Positions 52,753 through 62,487 are shown, counted from the stretch's first letter. The stretch: DNA of 64,000 bases from Anoxynatronum sibiricum (GCF_039414295.1 NZ_JBCITM010000014.1:32463-96462), one strand, 5' to 3'. The notes: a model not told the origin generated them from the letters alone. Numbers and translations: made by a program.

Positions 52753-53403
52753 TTAAGCCTCTGGCGGTCGCAGGTCTTTTACATAATAGACCCGTCCCTC
52801 GATGGAACGTGCCCGAAACCCCATTTTGTTCAGATAACGAGTATGCTTCAGCTGGCGGGATACCGTCCAGAGAGTGGTGTATCCCCGCTTAAGAAAAAAG
52901 TCGGTCTGCTGCTCGTACATATACCGGGCAATCTTATAATCCCGATAGCGGGGAATGACAAAGTCCACATGCACGTATAGCACGTGATTCTCCATTTCTG
53001 ATGCCACAAAAATGCCTGCCGGCACCAGGTTTCGCAGCACGAAAAAAGCGATGACAGATTCGTCCCGGGGCAGGGAATAATCTGGGTAAATTTCTTTCAA
53101 TTCTTTCTGGTGAAAATCCAGAAACAACTTCAAATAAGTGCTGTCAGTGGCAACGTCAAAGTGCTGGAAAAACTCCTGGGGCTGGGTGGTGTGCACCCGC
53201 ATCACATACCAGGCGCTCACCAGGGCCAGAAGAATGCAGACGGTCAGTAAAGGGTAGAGGCGTAACTGCCAGGTATAGACCACAAACAGCAGGGTGCCCA
53301 GCATGGCCAGCCAGCGACGGCTGAAGAGGGACTGAGTCAGCAGTGAAAAAATAATGAGAATGGCAGCTGTCCAGCCCATCAGGTTCAGTTGAGGCATTGT
53401 CAT
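52753..53403 (-). CDS. YgjV-like membrane domain fused to GNAT acetyltransferase
   Basis: About 216 residues. The N-terminal ~85 residues hold three membrane helices (MGWTAAILIIFSLLTQSLF, WLAMLGTLLFVVYTW and PLLTVCILLALVSAWYVM), similar to YgjV-type inner-membrane proteins. The C-terminal ~125 residues are GNAT-like (VDFVIPRYRDYKIARYMYEQQTDFFLKRGYTTLWTV and YLNKMGFRA). The fusion places an acetyltransferase at the inner membrane face. Substrate unknown. The start at 53403 has AAAGGGTGA upstream; 53397 is a close alternative. Confidence 0.78.
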   Translation of the reverse strand: MTMPQLNLMGWTAAILIIFSLLTQSLFSRRWLAMLGTLLFVVYTWQLRLYPLLTVCILLALVSAWYVMRVHTTQPQEFFQHFDVATDSTYLKLFLDFHQKELKEIYPDYSLPRDESVIAFFVLRNLVPAGIFVASEMENHVLYVHVDFVIPRYRDYKIARYMYEQQTDFFLKRGYTTLWTVSRQLKHTRYLNKMGFRARSIEGRVYYVKDLRPPEA

Positions 53404-53514
53404 CCTTCTCACCCTTTCTTTTGGAGATTCACTTTTTCTAAAGACAACCAGACAGATCTTTTCAATAAAAGCCATTGAAGGCAGCGGTTGCTGCATCCAA
53501 TGGCTTATCTAAAC

Positions 53515-54591
53515 TCAGGGCTTTTTCTTTTTTTCTTGCCTGTTCAGCTTGGCAATCTGTTTGAATTTTTTTGTTTTCTCGGCGAGATAGGTATCTTTGT
53601 CATCCTGATAAGACATCTCAGCCATTAACTGCCGGTAAGACGCCCATCGTTTATGGGAAAGTACTCCCTGTTCCAGAGCTTCATGAATCGCGCATCCTGG
53701 CTCAGAAGTATGGGTGCAGTCACTGAACCGGCAATTGCCGAAGAACGCTTCCACATCAGAGAAAGTCTTGTTAACCCCTTCTGTGGATTCCCACATGCCA
53801 ATTTCACGCATTCCCGGAGTATCGATAACGAAGCCTCCATTGGGAAGTCGGAACAGCTCGCGCCGGGTCGTCGTGTGTCTTCCGCGCCCGTCTTTTTCCC
53901 TGATGGCTTTTGTCGCCAACCGTTCGTCATACAGCAGACGATTGACAAGCGTCGATTTACCCACACCTGATGAACCGATCAACGCAATAGTGTCACCAGG
54001 CTTTATACGCGCTGCAATGCTGGCAAAACTATCTTCATCCATGGCAGAAGTGACAATCACATCGACACCCAGTGCCACATGATTAACAGCAAGAACCTTC
54101 CTGGCAGCATCTTCGCAAAGGTCTGCCTTCGTCAGAACGACAACGGGGCTCGCGCCGCTTTCCCAGGCAAGGGCCAGGTAGCGCTCAAGACGCCTCAGAT
54201 TGAAATCTTCATTCAGTGACATACAGATCAACACCATGTCGATGTTGGCTGCCACCACTTGCGCATCGTTGTGCCCACCTGCAGATTTACGACTGAAAAG
54301 ACTCTTTCTGGAAAGGATGTGGTGGATGATGGCATGCCCGCTGTTATCGCAGGGTCGATCCAACATAACAAAATCACCAACAGCCGGATAATCGGTTGAT
54401 TGCTGGGCTTGAAACCGAATTTTTCCAGATATTTCAGCGACGATCTCTTCATTACCGCACACAACGTGGTAAAACCCTTTTTCCTGAGAGATAACCCTGC
54501 CCAAATAATGGTCTGGGTAACCCGCTGCCTCATTTCTGCAAAGCTCATCCATGCCGGTATTGCTCCATAAGCTTTCAGGTTTGGTCATCAT
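53515..54591 (-). CDS. rsgA: Ribosome small-subunit GTPase RsgA
   Basis: 358 residues: an OB-fold N-terminus (GRVISQEKGFYHVVCGNEEI), a circularly permuted GTPase with TKAD before GSSGVGKST (P-loop) and DTPGMREIG, and a zinc finger (FGNCRFSDCTHTSEPGCAIHEAL). RsgA checks late 30S assembly and releases with GTP hydrolysis. It overlaps the RNHCP gene by 4 bases. The C-terminal tail is lysine-rich (LNRQEKKKK), suited to rRNA contact. Confidence 0.93.
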   Translation of the reverse strand: MMTKPESLWSNTGMDELCRNEAAGYPDHYLGRVISQEKGFYHVVCGNEEIVAEISGKIRFQAQQSTDYPAVGDFVMLDRPCDNSGHAIIHHILSRKSLFSRKSAGGHNDAQVVAANIDMVLICMSLNEDFNLRRLERYLALAWESGASPVVVLTKADLCEDAARKVLAVNHVALGVDVIVTSAMDEDSFASIAARIKPGDTIALIGSSGVGKSTLVNRLLYDERLATKAIREKDGRGRHTTTRRELFRLPNGGFVIDTPGMREIGMWESTEGVNKTFSDVEAFFGNCRFSDCTHTSEPGCAIHEALEQGVLSHKRWASYRQLMAEMSYQDDKDTYLAEKTKKFKQIAKLNRQEKKKKP

Positions 54592-55016
54592 GTCATCACC
54601 CTCCCACCTTCTTTATCGGGAGAAACGTCCAAAGACCTGGTCAGTCCCTCAATGGGAAACGGTGGAGATGCCAAAGGTTTCAGGGCGATGGACATCAGTT
54701 TAATGGGGTTGTCGTCGGCCGCAAGTCTGTTGGAACTCATTTGCCCGCAACGGGTGCATCTGTGGATGATGGCCCATTCGCCATTTTTTCTTACCCAGAC
54801 GCCGATGGGATCCATGATTCCGTCACAATCGGCCGCCCGGTCTCCTGGCGTATCATCCACATGAAGGCTTGATAAACAATCAGGACAATGGTTCCGGTGT
54901 TTTGTGCCGGCGCCTTCAGGCGCAACGACTTTTCCGCATGCCTTGCAGATGAAACTGTCATGGCAGGGATTATTTTTAAATGAGGTGCTTCTCTTTTCTG
55001 TGTATCTCAATTTCAT
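54588..55016 (-). CDS. RNHCP domain-containing protein
   Basis: 142 residues with two CxxC zinc-ribbon motifs (CKACGK and HCPDC, including the RNHCP hallmark) and another pair near CTRCGQMSSNR. The family is small, zinc-binding and often located next to rsgA, so a role in ribosome maturation is suggested. Translationally coupled to rsgA (stop overlaps its start). ATG 55016 follows TAGGAGG; the ORF's earlier ATG is not needed. Confidence 0.85.
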   Translation of the reverse strand: MKLRYTEKRSTSFKNNPCHDSFICKACGKVVAPEGAGTKHRNHCPDCLSSLHVDDTPGDRAADCDGIMDPIGVWVRKNGEWAIIHRCTRCGQMSSNRLAADDNPIKLMSIALKPLASPPFPIEGLTRSLDVSPDKEGGRVMT

Positions 55017-55640
55017 GTTCCTCCTAAAAGTCAACAAATCCAATAAATGAACTGTTCCTTTTTGGGAGGTTATGGGGAGACTATTCCGCACAAACCTCCC
55101 GGTTTGCTACAATCTCCGCTAAGTAGGCTTTACTCAAAAAACATACCCCTTTCCTGCTGGACCGCCAATGCTTTGATGATCCAGTTCGTAATCATGATAT
55201 CACACCTCTGCCACGCCGGTTCAACACCCCCATCATACTTGGGGAGGCTGCGGGGGATGATGCGATTCACTCTATATTAGAACACAAATTAGCATCAACT
55301 TCAACCAAGATATTTCACTCTTTTCGATGACATGTGTCATTACAGTCAGAGTCCCGAAAGAGCGTTCGAGAGAGATTATTAAATAGATACCGCGCCAGGT
55401 GTACAATAATCAGTCTATTTTATGATGGGCGGATTCAAATAGGGAAATTACTTCGTTTGTAAAGAAATAACATATGTTAATATTTACGGGAAGACATTTT
55501 ATGTTAAGTAGGTTACAATAGTAGCATAAAGTTAAAGCATTACCCAGTTAAAGAAGCAGCAGGGTGAACTTTCATGCAAATGAACCCGCCATCTTAACGA
55601 ATCTCCGGATATCACGTATAAAGAGAGTTGACAGGATTTC
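55017..55640. other. 624-bp intergenic region
   Basis: Between the divergent RNHCP and RACE genes. A possible 21-codon minus-strand frame (55195 down to 55130) with GAGGTG upstream is too short to claim. A hairpin CAAACC-TCCC-GGTTTG lies near 55091-55106. Otherwise AT-rich sequence with only the promoter of the RACE gene recognised. Confidence 0.4.
55491..55519 (+). promoter_or_regulatory. Probable promoter of the RACE-type gene
   Basis: AAGACA (55491-55496, four of six -35 bases), 17-bp spacer, TACAAT (55514-55519). Confidence 0.5.
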
Positions 55641-57320
55641 ATGACAAACGTTCTTCTTCGCCAACCCGACGGAAAACAGCAATGTATTCAGCTGATGCCA
55701 GATCAGACGCTCTTGCGGGCGCTGCAGCAGGCAGGCCAGACCCTGTCCGCCCCTTGTGGAGGAACGGGGCGTTGCGGCAAGTGTGCCATTCTGGCAACAG
55801 CCGGTGCCTGGCCACCCACCACTGCCGATGAATACCACTTAACCCGGCAACAGCTTCAGGAAGGCTGGCGGCTGGCCTGTCATATAACGGACAAAACCAT
55901 CGCTGCAGGCGGCGCCGATCCACAGCAAGTGATCTTACAGGTGCCCCGGCTGACGGAGTCTGGGGAATCAACCGGCTTAATGGTAGCTTCAGAATTTCCC
56001 GAACCTGGTGAACCTGAATGGATGAAGAAGCCATCCATGGCATTCTCTCCATTGAAGTCTGCCTCATCACATCTGGAAACAGGCATCGCCATCGACCTGG
56101 GTACCACCACCCTGGGCTTTCGCCTGGTGGACCGGCAAAACGGTGCCATTATGCGGGAAGACTCCCGAATGAATCGGCAGCAGCAGTATGGAGCCGATGT
56201 GGTTACCCGCATTCAGCAGGCATCCCAGGGTCATCTGAAAGCCATGGCCGCCCTGATTCAGGAAGACCTGATGCAGGGAATGGCCAGCCTCACCCGGGGT
56301 CTGTCGGAGATTTTCATCACCGCCATTACCATCGCCGGCAATACCACCATGCTCCACTTGCTGCAGGAAATATCACCGGCGGGGATGGGCCAGCACCCCT
56401 TTACCCCTGTCACCCTTGACATGGTCACCATTCCTTTTCAGCGGCTGTTCAGCAGCAGCGATCCTTCCAAAGCCCATTCATTGCCCCTGTCGCCCCATTG
56501 TCCGGTGACGCTTCTGCCAGGGCTGGACGCTTTTTTGGGGGCAGACATCACCGCCGGCATTTATCATACCAGGCTCCATGAATCAGAGGAAATCAGCCTG
56601 TTGGTGGATATTGGCACCAACGGGGAAATGGTGGTGGGAAACCGTCACGGATTCACCGCCACCGCCACTGCCGCCGGCCCCGCCTTCGAAGGGGGCAGCC
56701 TTTCCTGCGGCATGGCCGGGGTTTCTGGTGCCATTCATGCCCTGACCTGGGAAACAGACACCTTTCACCTGAAAACCATCGATGACCAGCCCCCAATGGG
56801 AATTTGCGGCTCGGGAGTGGTGGATCTGGTAGCCGAAGGCCTGCGCCACGGATGGATCGACGTCACCGGCCGACTGGTGTCACGCTTTCAGGGTAACGCC
56901 GTGACCCTGAAAGCTCCATCGGGAACACCGCCCATACAGGTAACCCAAAAAGACATTCGGGAAGTGCAGCTGGCTACCGCCGCCATTCGGGCAGGGATTC
57001 ACTGCCTGCTGGAGACTGCCGCCATTCCCATGGAAGCTGTGCAACGGGTGTACCTGGCCGGTGGATTCGGCAGCCGGTTGAACCTTTCCAGCGCCCTGAC
57101 CATGGGCCTGCTGCCTTCGCCGCTGGCGGGAAAAGTCATCGTTGCCGGCAACACCGCGCTGGCAGGTGCGGCCGATCTGCTGACAGACCCCGAGGCACCG
57201 GAAAAGCTGCAGCACATTCGGCAGCTGGCCACCACACTGAACTTATCCAACAGCCCCTGCTTTCAGCAGGCCTTTATGAAAGCCATGACTTTTCCCCAAT
57301 GCGCCACCATCCACCGATGA
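55641..57320 (+). CDS. RACE-type corrinoid protein reductive activator (2Fe-2S + ASKHA)
   Basis: 559 residues. The N-terminal ferredoxin-like [2Fe-2S] domain has C39, C45, C48 and C80 (CGGTGRCGKC ... RLAC). A linker is followed by an ASKHA ATPase core with GIAIDLGTTTLGF (~146), ITIAGNTTMLHLL, LLVDIGTNGEM and YLAGGFGSRL. This is the architecture of reductive activators that re-reduce cob(II)alamin in corrinoid methyltransferases (RamA-like). No corrinoid protein or methyltransferase lies nearby, so its client is encoded elsewhere. ATG 55641 has weak CAGGA upstream. Confidence 0.88.
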   Translation: MTNVLLRQPDGKQQCIQLMPDQTLLRALQQAGQTLSAPCGGTGRCGKCAILATAGAWPPTTADEYHLTRQQLQEGWRLACHITDKTIAAGGADPQQVILQVPRLTESGESTGLMVASEFPEPGEPEWMKKPSMAFSPLKSASSHLETGIAIDLGTTTLGFRLVDRQNGAIMREDSRMNRQQQYGADVVTRIQQASQGHLKAMAALIQEDLMQGMASLTRGLSEIFITAITIAGNTTMLHLLQEISPAGMGQHPFTPVTLDMVTIPFQRLFSSSDPSKAHSLPLSPHCPVTLLPGLDAFLGADITAGIYHTRLHESEEISLLVDIGTNGEMVVGNRHGFTATATAAGPAFEGGSLSCGMAGVSGAIHALTWETDTFHLKTIDDQPPMGICGSGVVDLVAEGLRHGWIDVTGRLVSRFQGNAVTLKAPSGTPPIQVTQKDIREVQLATAAIRAGIHCLLETAAIPMEAVQRVYLAGGFGSRLNLSSALTMGLLPSPLAGKVIVAGNTALAGAADLLTDPEAPEKLQHIRQLATTLNLSNSPCFQQAFMKAMTFPQCATIHR

Positions 57321-57359
57321 TATGCCGCTCTCTCAAACCCGGAGAAAGGACGATGCCCC

Positions 57360-59195
57360 TTGAAAGCCAACACAGCCGTCTCACCCTTTCAGTGCTGTAT
57401 CCAACTGATGAGCACCTATCAGCAGCAGGCCATGACCGCCGCCACGGCGGAAGAGCGTTACCGCCTGTTTCTGGAGATGGTCTGCAAAGCCCTGAATGCT
57501 CCTTTTGCCATGCTGCAGCAATACCTGCCCGATGCGCCCCTTTCAAGAACCCTGGCAGTGAGTGGCGAGCCGGGCCTGTTTCAACATCTGGAGGAGATGG
57601 GAATTAAGCTTGACCTGCTGGAAGATCAGCACCTGCTGTGGCCCCGAAAAGATGAGCTGGTCAACCGCCTCGAAAAAGAAAGCATCGTGGTGTTGACAGT
57701 GGAAGAAATTCTTGAGATATTTCCCTTTTCAGCAGAAATCAATCAACGCTTGCTGAATGAACTGACTCCCTATTCGGTATGCCAGCTGGTTCTTCAGGGC
57801 CCGGAAAGGCCTTTGGGAGAACTGTTGCTCATCCTTGATCCAGATCATACACCGCCCGACCAGCAAACAAGCGATTTCTTTAAGTCCTACGCCGGAATGA
57901 TGCTGTTACAGGAGCAGGCAACGGAAAACTTGAAAAAACAGGAGCGCCGGTGGCGGATCGCCATGGAAAGCAGCGAAGTCGGTGTGTGGGATCTTAACAA
58001 TATTTCCAACGAACTTTATGTCACCCGTCCCTGGGCAGCCATGCTGGGGTACAAAGTGGAGGAAATTCCAGTGCTCCGCCGATTTTTCACTGAACATCTT
58101 CACCCGGAAGATCGAAAACGGGTGCTGGAAAAAGTCGATCGATTTATCAACGGCCACCACGGGCAAATCAACCAGACCTTCCGCATGAGACACAAAAATG
58201 GGCAGTACCGGTGGATTCTCAGCCGGGGGAAAGTGGTGGAAAAGGACGCTGCCGGTTCGTCTTTGCAACTTGTTGGCACCCACATTGACATCACCCGGCA
58301 GAAACAGATGGAAGAGGATTTGCGAAAAAACAACGAACTCATCCGTCACAATGCCCGGCAGCTGGAACGCAGTGTTCATCTAAAAGAAGCCCGGTTGCTG
58401 GCCATGGAAGAAATGGAAGAAGAACGGCGAAAAGCGGAGCAGGCCAATCAGCAGAAAGACCTGCTCTTTGCCAGCCTGAGCCATGACCTGAAAAACCCCA
58501 TGAGCGCCCTCACCGGCCTCATTGACCTGATGCTGCTGGATGAGACCAATGAAGAAAAACGCAGTTCTCTGGATCTGATGAAGCATTCCACCCAGACCAT
58601 GCTGATGCTTCTCAACGGCCTGCTGGATTTTTCCCGCATGGAAAGCGGCAAGCTGCTCCTGAACCCATACGCCTTTGACCTGGCAGCCACGGTGGAGCGG
58701 GTGTGGAGCCTTCATCACCACCAGGCCAGGCACAAAAACCTGGCCTATGAACTGCACATCCATCCCCAGGTACCTCGAACACTGGTGGCAGATTCTCTGC
58801 GACTGGAACAGATCATCACCAATTTGTTGAGTAATGCCATTAAGTTCACCCGGCATGGAAGCATCAGCATGCAGATTCATCCGGCAACACCGCCCCAGCC
58901 GGCCTTCGGTGAAGCACTCAATGATACCGTTTCAGAAATAACTGTGTGTTGGGTGCGGTTTGACGTGACAGATACCGGCATTGGCATTCCTGAAGAGGCC
59001 CAAAAGAAAGTCTTTGACTGCTACCAGCAGGCATCCGCCGACATCGGCCGCCACTACGGCGGCTCTGGGCTGGGGCTCTGTATCAGCAAACAGCTGGCAG
59101 AAAAAATGGGTGGAAGCCTCACGGTGACAAGCACCCTGGGCAAAGGCAGCCGGTTTAGCCTGCTGATGCCCTTTCAGCTGCCATCTTCCAGGTGA
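57360..59195 (+). CDS. Soluble GAF/PAS histidine kinase
   Basis: 611 residues, no membrane helices. A GAF-like N-terminal domain (~20-185), a PAS domain (~195-325; WRIAMESSEVGVWDLNN ... HIDITRQKQ), a coiled coil, HisKA (H375 in SLSHDLKNPMSAL) and HATPase (NLLSNAIKFT; DTGIGIPEE; GGSGLGLCIS). TTG at 57360 is 9 bases after GAAAGGA; the nearby ATG 57353 is out of frame. No response regulator is adjacent, so its partner lies elsewhere or it acts with the RACE gene 40 bases upstream. Confidence 0.85.
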   Translation: MKANTAVSPFQCCIQLMSTYQQQAMTAATAEERYRLFLEMVCKALNAPFAMLQQYLPDAPLSRTLAVSGEPGLFQHLEEMGIKLDLLEDQHLLWPRKDELVNRLEKESIVVLTVEEILEIFPFSAEINQRLLNELTPYSVCQLVLQGPERPLGELLLILDPDHTPPDQQTSDFFKSYAGMMLLQEQATENLKKQERRWRIAMESSEVGVWDLNNISNELYVTRPWAAMLGYKVEEIPVLRRFFTEHLHPEDRKRVLEKVDRFINGHHGQINQTFRMRHKNGQYRWILSRGKVVEKDAAGSSLQLVGTHIDITRQKQMEEDLRKNNELIRHNARQLERSVHLKEARLLAMEEMEEERRKAEQANQQKDLLFASLSHDLKNPMSALTGLIDLMLLDETNEEKRSSLDLMKHSTQTMLMLLNGLLDFSRMESGKLLLNPYAFDLAATVERVWSLHHHQARHKNLAYELHIHPQVPRTLVADSLRLEQIITNLLSNAIKFTRHGSISMQIHPATPPQPAFGEALNDTVSEITVCWVRFDVTDTGIGIPEEAQKKVFDCYQQASADIGRHYGGSGLGLCISKQLAEKMGGSLTVTSTLGKGSRFSLLMPFQLPSSR

Positions 59196-59220
59196 CAAGG
59201 TGCCTTTCCCGTGTTATGAT
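59192..59220 (+). promoter_or_regulatory. Sigma-A promoter of the aminotransferase gene
   Basis: GTGACA (59192-59197), 17-bp spacer, TATGAT (59215-59220). Confidence 0.65.
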
Positions 59221-59265
59221 GGGAGTTAATAGCAACCACTACAGTCATTGCAAGGAGGAAAAGAT

Positions 59266-60513
59266 ATGAGTGTTTCCGTTGTTGCCCCTCATTCAAAAAG
59301 ACCGGCAGAAGAAGACAAGGTATTTGCAGCCAATCGTAAGGCTCAGGAAGCCGCCAAAAAAGTGGGGGCTGATCAAGTGATCAACTCCACCATCGGCGCT
59401 TTGCTGGAAGATGATGGCAGCCTCTCCATCATGCAGACCGCCATGGAAACTTTTAAAAACCTTCCCGATGCTGAAATTGCTGCCTATGCTCCCATTGCCG
59501 GCCTGCCGGAGTTTCTGGAAGCAGCCAAAACAGCAGTATTCCGCGATTACCGACCAAAAGGCCACATTCGAGGGGTTGCCACCCCTGGTGGTACCGGTGG
59601 TATTCGTCATGCCGTGTGGAATTACATGGAACCCGGTGAAACCCTGCTGACAAGCGACTGGTTCTGGGCCCCCTACCGTACCATTGCCGAAGAGCATGGG
59701 CGCAAAATGACCACCTTCACCCTGTTTGATGAGAAAAAAGCCTTCAATCTGGCCTCTTTTAAAGAAAAGGTACAAGAGCTGGCCGACCATCAGGAGCGGG
59801 TGCTGGTCGTGCTGAACACCCCTGCCCATAACCCCACCGGCTACAGCCTCACCGACGAAGAATGGCAGGAAGTCCTCACATTCCTCAGTAATGTGGTGGA
59901 CCACCAGAGCAAAAAGGTGATCCTCTATGTGGACATCGCCTATATCGATTTTGCCGGCGACATGAAAACCTCCCGGGGCTTCATGAAGCAGTTTGAAAAC
60001 CTGCCGCAAAACTTGCTGGTGCTTATTGGTTACAGCATGTCCAAAGCCTTCACCTTCTATGGCCTGCGCAGTGGTGCCCTTCTCTGCGTCAGCAGCAGCG
60101 AAGAAGTGGCTGATGAGTTTGAATCCACCGCCGCCTTCTCCAACCGGGCTGTTTGGTCAAACGGTACCCGGGGTGCCCAACGGGTACTGGCAAAAGTTTA
60201 CAGTGACCCGGCCCTGCTGGAAAAAGTGGAAGCCGAACGGGCTGGTTTTTCCAAGCTGATGTTTGACCGTGCCAGAGCATTTGTGGATGAAGCTGCCGAT
60301 GTGGGTCTGAATATCTTTCCCTACCGGGCGGGCTTCTTCATCACCATCCCCTGCGAAAACCCGGCAAAAGTATCAGAAGAGCTCACCAAAGACCATCTCT
60401 TCCTGCTGCCCATGGCAAAAGGTCTCCGCTTTGCAGCCTGCGCCGTTTCTGTTGAGAAATGCCGTCAGTCTGCCCGCCTCATTAAAAAAGCCATTGACAA
60501 GGTGAACGGATAA
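59266..60513 (+). CDS. PLP-dependent class I aminotransferase
   Basis: 415 residues of fold type I. A substrate and cofactor loop with TPGGTGGIRHAV, NTPAHNPTGYSLTDEEW and the aldimine lysine K260 in YSMSKAFTFYGLRSGALL. The absence of a typical 'GxPxF' N-terminus and the PHNPT-like block suggest the aspartate/aromatic aminotransferase subgroup. AGGAGG lies 9 bases before ATG 59266. It stands convergent to a class III aminotransferase-TRAP operon, hinting that both handle amino acids and their keto acids. Terminator follows. Confidence 0.88.
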   Translation: MSVSVVAPHSKRPAEEDKVFAANRKAQEAAKKVGADQVINSTIGALLEDDGSLSIMQTAMETFKNLPDAEIAAYAPIAGLPEFLEAAKTAVFRDYRPKGHIRGVATPGGTGGIRHAVWNYMEPGETLLTSDWFWAPYRTIAEEHGRKMTTFTLFDEKKAFNLASFKEKVQELADHQERVLVVLNTPAHNPTGYSLTDEEWQEVLTFLSNVVDHQSKKVILYVDIAYIDFAGDMKTSRGFMKQFENLPQNLLVLIGYSMSKAFTFYGLRSGALLCVSSSEEVADEFESTAAFSNRAVWSNGTRGAQRVLAKVYSDPALLEKVEAERAGFSKLMFDRARAFVDEAADVGLNIFPYRAGFFITIPCENPAKVSEELTKDHLFLLPMAKGLRFAACAVSVEKCRQSARLIKKAIDKVNG

Positions 60514-60563
60514 CCCCTGTCTGGTAAGCATCAAACCGTCATCAAACTGCCACATAAAAAAAC

Positions 60564-60599
60564 AGCCCCTTCAGGAAAAAATGCCTGAGGGGGCTTTTC
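60564..60599. terminator. Rho-independent terminator, probably bidirectional
   Basis: AGCCCCTTCAGG pairs with CCTGAGGGGGCT around an A-rich loop, then TTTTCT; minus-strand T-run on the other side (AAAAAA at 60556-60562). Confidence 0.85.
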
Positions 60600-60627
60600 T
60601 ATGTGCAGGTGTATTCGGCCGGAGAGC

Positions 60628-61908
60628 CTATTTGAACAGAGCGACAAACCCGTTTGTGAACCAGGGCCAGTATGTCACCAGAGCCAGGGGCACACAGAGC
60701 ACCAAGGTAAAGATGATGGCATACCTGGATAACCTGTCAACGGAGATTTTCGAGATGGCTGAAGCCACAAAAAGAGTTGTTCCATAAGGCGGCGTCACAT
60801 AACCGATGGCCAGGTTCAACACCATAATCACGCCAAACTGCAAGGGGGTGACACCCACACTTTGCACCACCGGCAGAAAGATGGGTGAAAGGATGATAAT
60901 GGCAGGGATGTTATCGATGAGCATTCCCACAACCATTAAAAAGACATTAATAATCAGCAGGATTAAAATTGGATTATCTGTCAGTGATAAAATCCCCTGG
61001 CTGACCCGCTGCGGTACATTTTCAAGAGCCAGATATTTTGCCATGGCACCGGAAAAACCGATGATAAAGACAATGACACCATTGAGAACAGCCGCTGTAT
61101 AAAAGGACTCTTTCAGCTTGACAAGGGTCAGTTCCTTATAAACAAAAGTGCCAATAATAAGGGAATACACCACTGCAACCACAGCCGATTCAGTCGGCGT
61201 GAAGATGCCGGAATAAATCCCCCCCAGAATGATGACGGGAGCAAATAACGCCCAGATGCCATCCTTCAGCGTATGGGCAATATTTTTAATGGATGGCTTG
61301 GTATCGCTGCCTCTGTAACCCTTCTTTTTGGAGATCAGGTAGCAGGCAACCATCAACGCGACACACATGCTGATTCCCGCAGGAATGCCGGCAAGAAAAA
61401 GATCACCGATACTCACACCCACGGTGACGCCGTAAACCACAAAGGGAATGCTTGGAGGAATAATAACACCGATGGATCCCGCAGAAGCGATCAGCGTTGC
61501 ACTGAACTCATCGCCATATTTTTTGCGCTTCATTTCGGGAAGCATCAGGGATCCCACTGCTGAAGTCGTTGCCGCCCCGGAACCGGAAATGGCTCCGAAG
61601 AAGGTTGCGGTGAGAATGGAGGCCATTCCCAGTCCGCCAGTGATCCATCCGATAAAGGCATCGGCAATGTCAACAAGCCTTCTGGCGACACCGCCTGCAC
61701 TCATCAGAATCCCCGCCAGAATAAAGAAGGGAATTGCCATCAGCACAAAAGAGTCAATCCCTGTAAAGGCATTCTGGGACACGATGCGTAAAGAGGTGGA
61801 TGAAAAAACGACAAAGGTGAAAATGGTTGATGAAGCAATGGCATAGCCGATGGGCAGTCCGATTCCAATCAGCAGCAGCATGACACCAAACATCGCCAGT
61901 ATTTCCAT
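60628..61908 (-). CDS. dctM: TRAP transporter large permease (DctM)
   Basis: 426 residues, about 11 membrane helices, with DctM landmarks ILAGILMSAGGVARRLVDIADAFIGWITGGLGMASI, TFFGAISGSGAATTSAVGSLMLPEM and the C-terminal YVTPPYGTTLFVASAI. Its ATG overlaps the dctQ stop (TAATG). The pair forms the ion-driven permease that takes up substrates handed over by DctP. Confidence 0.93.
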   Translation of the reverse strand: MEILAMFGVMLLLIGIGLPIGYAIASSTIFTFVVFSSTSLRIVSQNAFTGIDSFVLMAIPFFILAGILMSAGGVARRLVDIADAFIGWITGGLGMASILTATFFGAISGSGAATTSAVGSLMLPEMKRKKYGDEFSATLIASAGSIGVIIPPSIPFVVYGVTVGVSIGDLFLAGIPAGISMCVALMVACYLISKKKGYRGSDTKPSIKNIAHTLKDGIWALFAPVIILGGIYSGIFTPTESAVVAVVYSLIIGTFVYKELTLVKLKESFYTAAVLNGVIVFIIGFSGAMAKYLALENVPQRVSQGILSLTDNPILILLIINVFLMVVGMLIDNIPAIIILSPIFLPVVQSVGVTPLQFGVIMVLNLAIGYVTPPYGTTLFVASAISKISVDRLSRYAIIFTLVLCVPLALVTYWPWFTNGFVALFK

Positions 61909-62444
61909 TAACCTTCCACCTCACTTTCTCCGCCAGGTAACTCTGTAGTTTCATAGCCCAACAATTTTTTTACACTGTCGACAATGGTGGCCACAAGACG
62001 AATGCCCACCACGATACTGCAGGCGGGAACTGACAGATAACCCAGCCATACCGGCATTCTCATGGCAGGCGTGACCACACTCAGCTTCATTTGCATCTGA
62101 ACGACTTGAATGCCATAATAGGCGACAATCAACGTGGTCACCAACCAAACCAGCGAGACAATGATGCTGAGAATTTCTTTGGCGTTGAAAAATCCTCTTT
62201 TGCCCAGCGCCTCTGCCAGCAGCTCCACCTTGAGATGCTCTTTGCCTTTGACTCCTGCGCTCACACCCATCCATGAAAACCAAACGAACAGATACCTGGC
62301 AAACTCTTCCGACCAGGATAATGAATTATTGAAAATATAACGCATCACCACCTGAGAAAAGATGACGATGACCATGACTGCCAAAGCAGTAATCAGTGCG
62401 TAATACTCCATTTGATTAAATAGTTTTCCAAATTTACCGATCAA
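61908..62444 (-). CDS. dctQ: TRAP transporter small permease (DctQ)
   Basis: 178 residues with four membrane helices (YYALITALAVMVIVIFSQVVMRYIF; YLFVWFSWMGVSAG; EILSIIVSLVWLVTTLIVAYYGI; WLGYLSVPACSIVVGIRL) and the family's SWSEEFARYLFVW block. TTG 62444 is 8 bases after GGGAGG; the longer frame (to 62522) would start inside the hairpin separating it from dctP. Translationally coupled to dctM. Confidence 0.9.
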   Translation of the reverse strand: MIGKFGKLFNQMEYYALITALAVMVIVIFSQVVMRYIFNNSLSWSEEFARYLFVWFSWMGVSAGVKGKEHLKVELLAEALGKRGFFNAKEILSIIVSLVWLVTTLIVAYYGIQVVQMQMKLSVVTPAMRMPVWLGYLSVPACSIVVGIRLVATIVDSVKKLLGYETTELPGGESEVEG

Positions 62445-62487
62445 CGTGGTTACCTCCCCAGCAAGTTCCGGGCTTCTCATCATAAGA

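Noticed and set aside
55130..55195. 21-codon minus-strand frame with GAGGTG upstream
   Set aside because: Too short to distinguish from chance without conservation; kept only as a remark in the intergenic entry.
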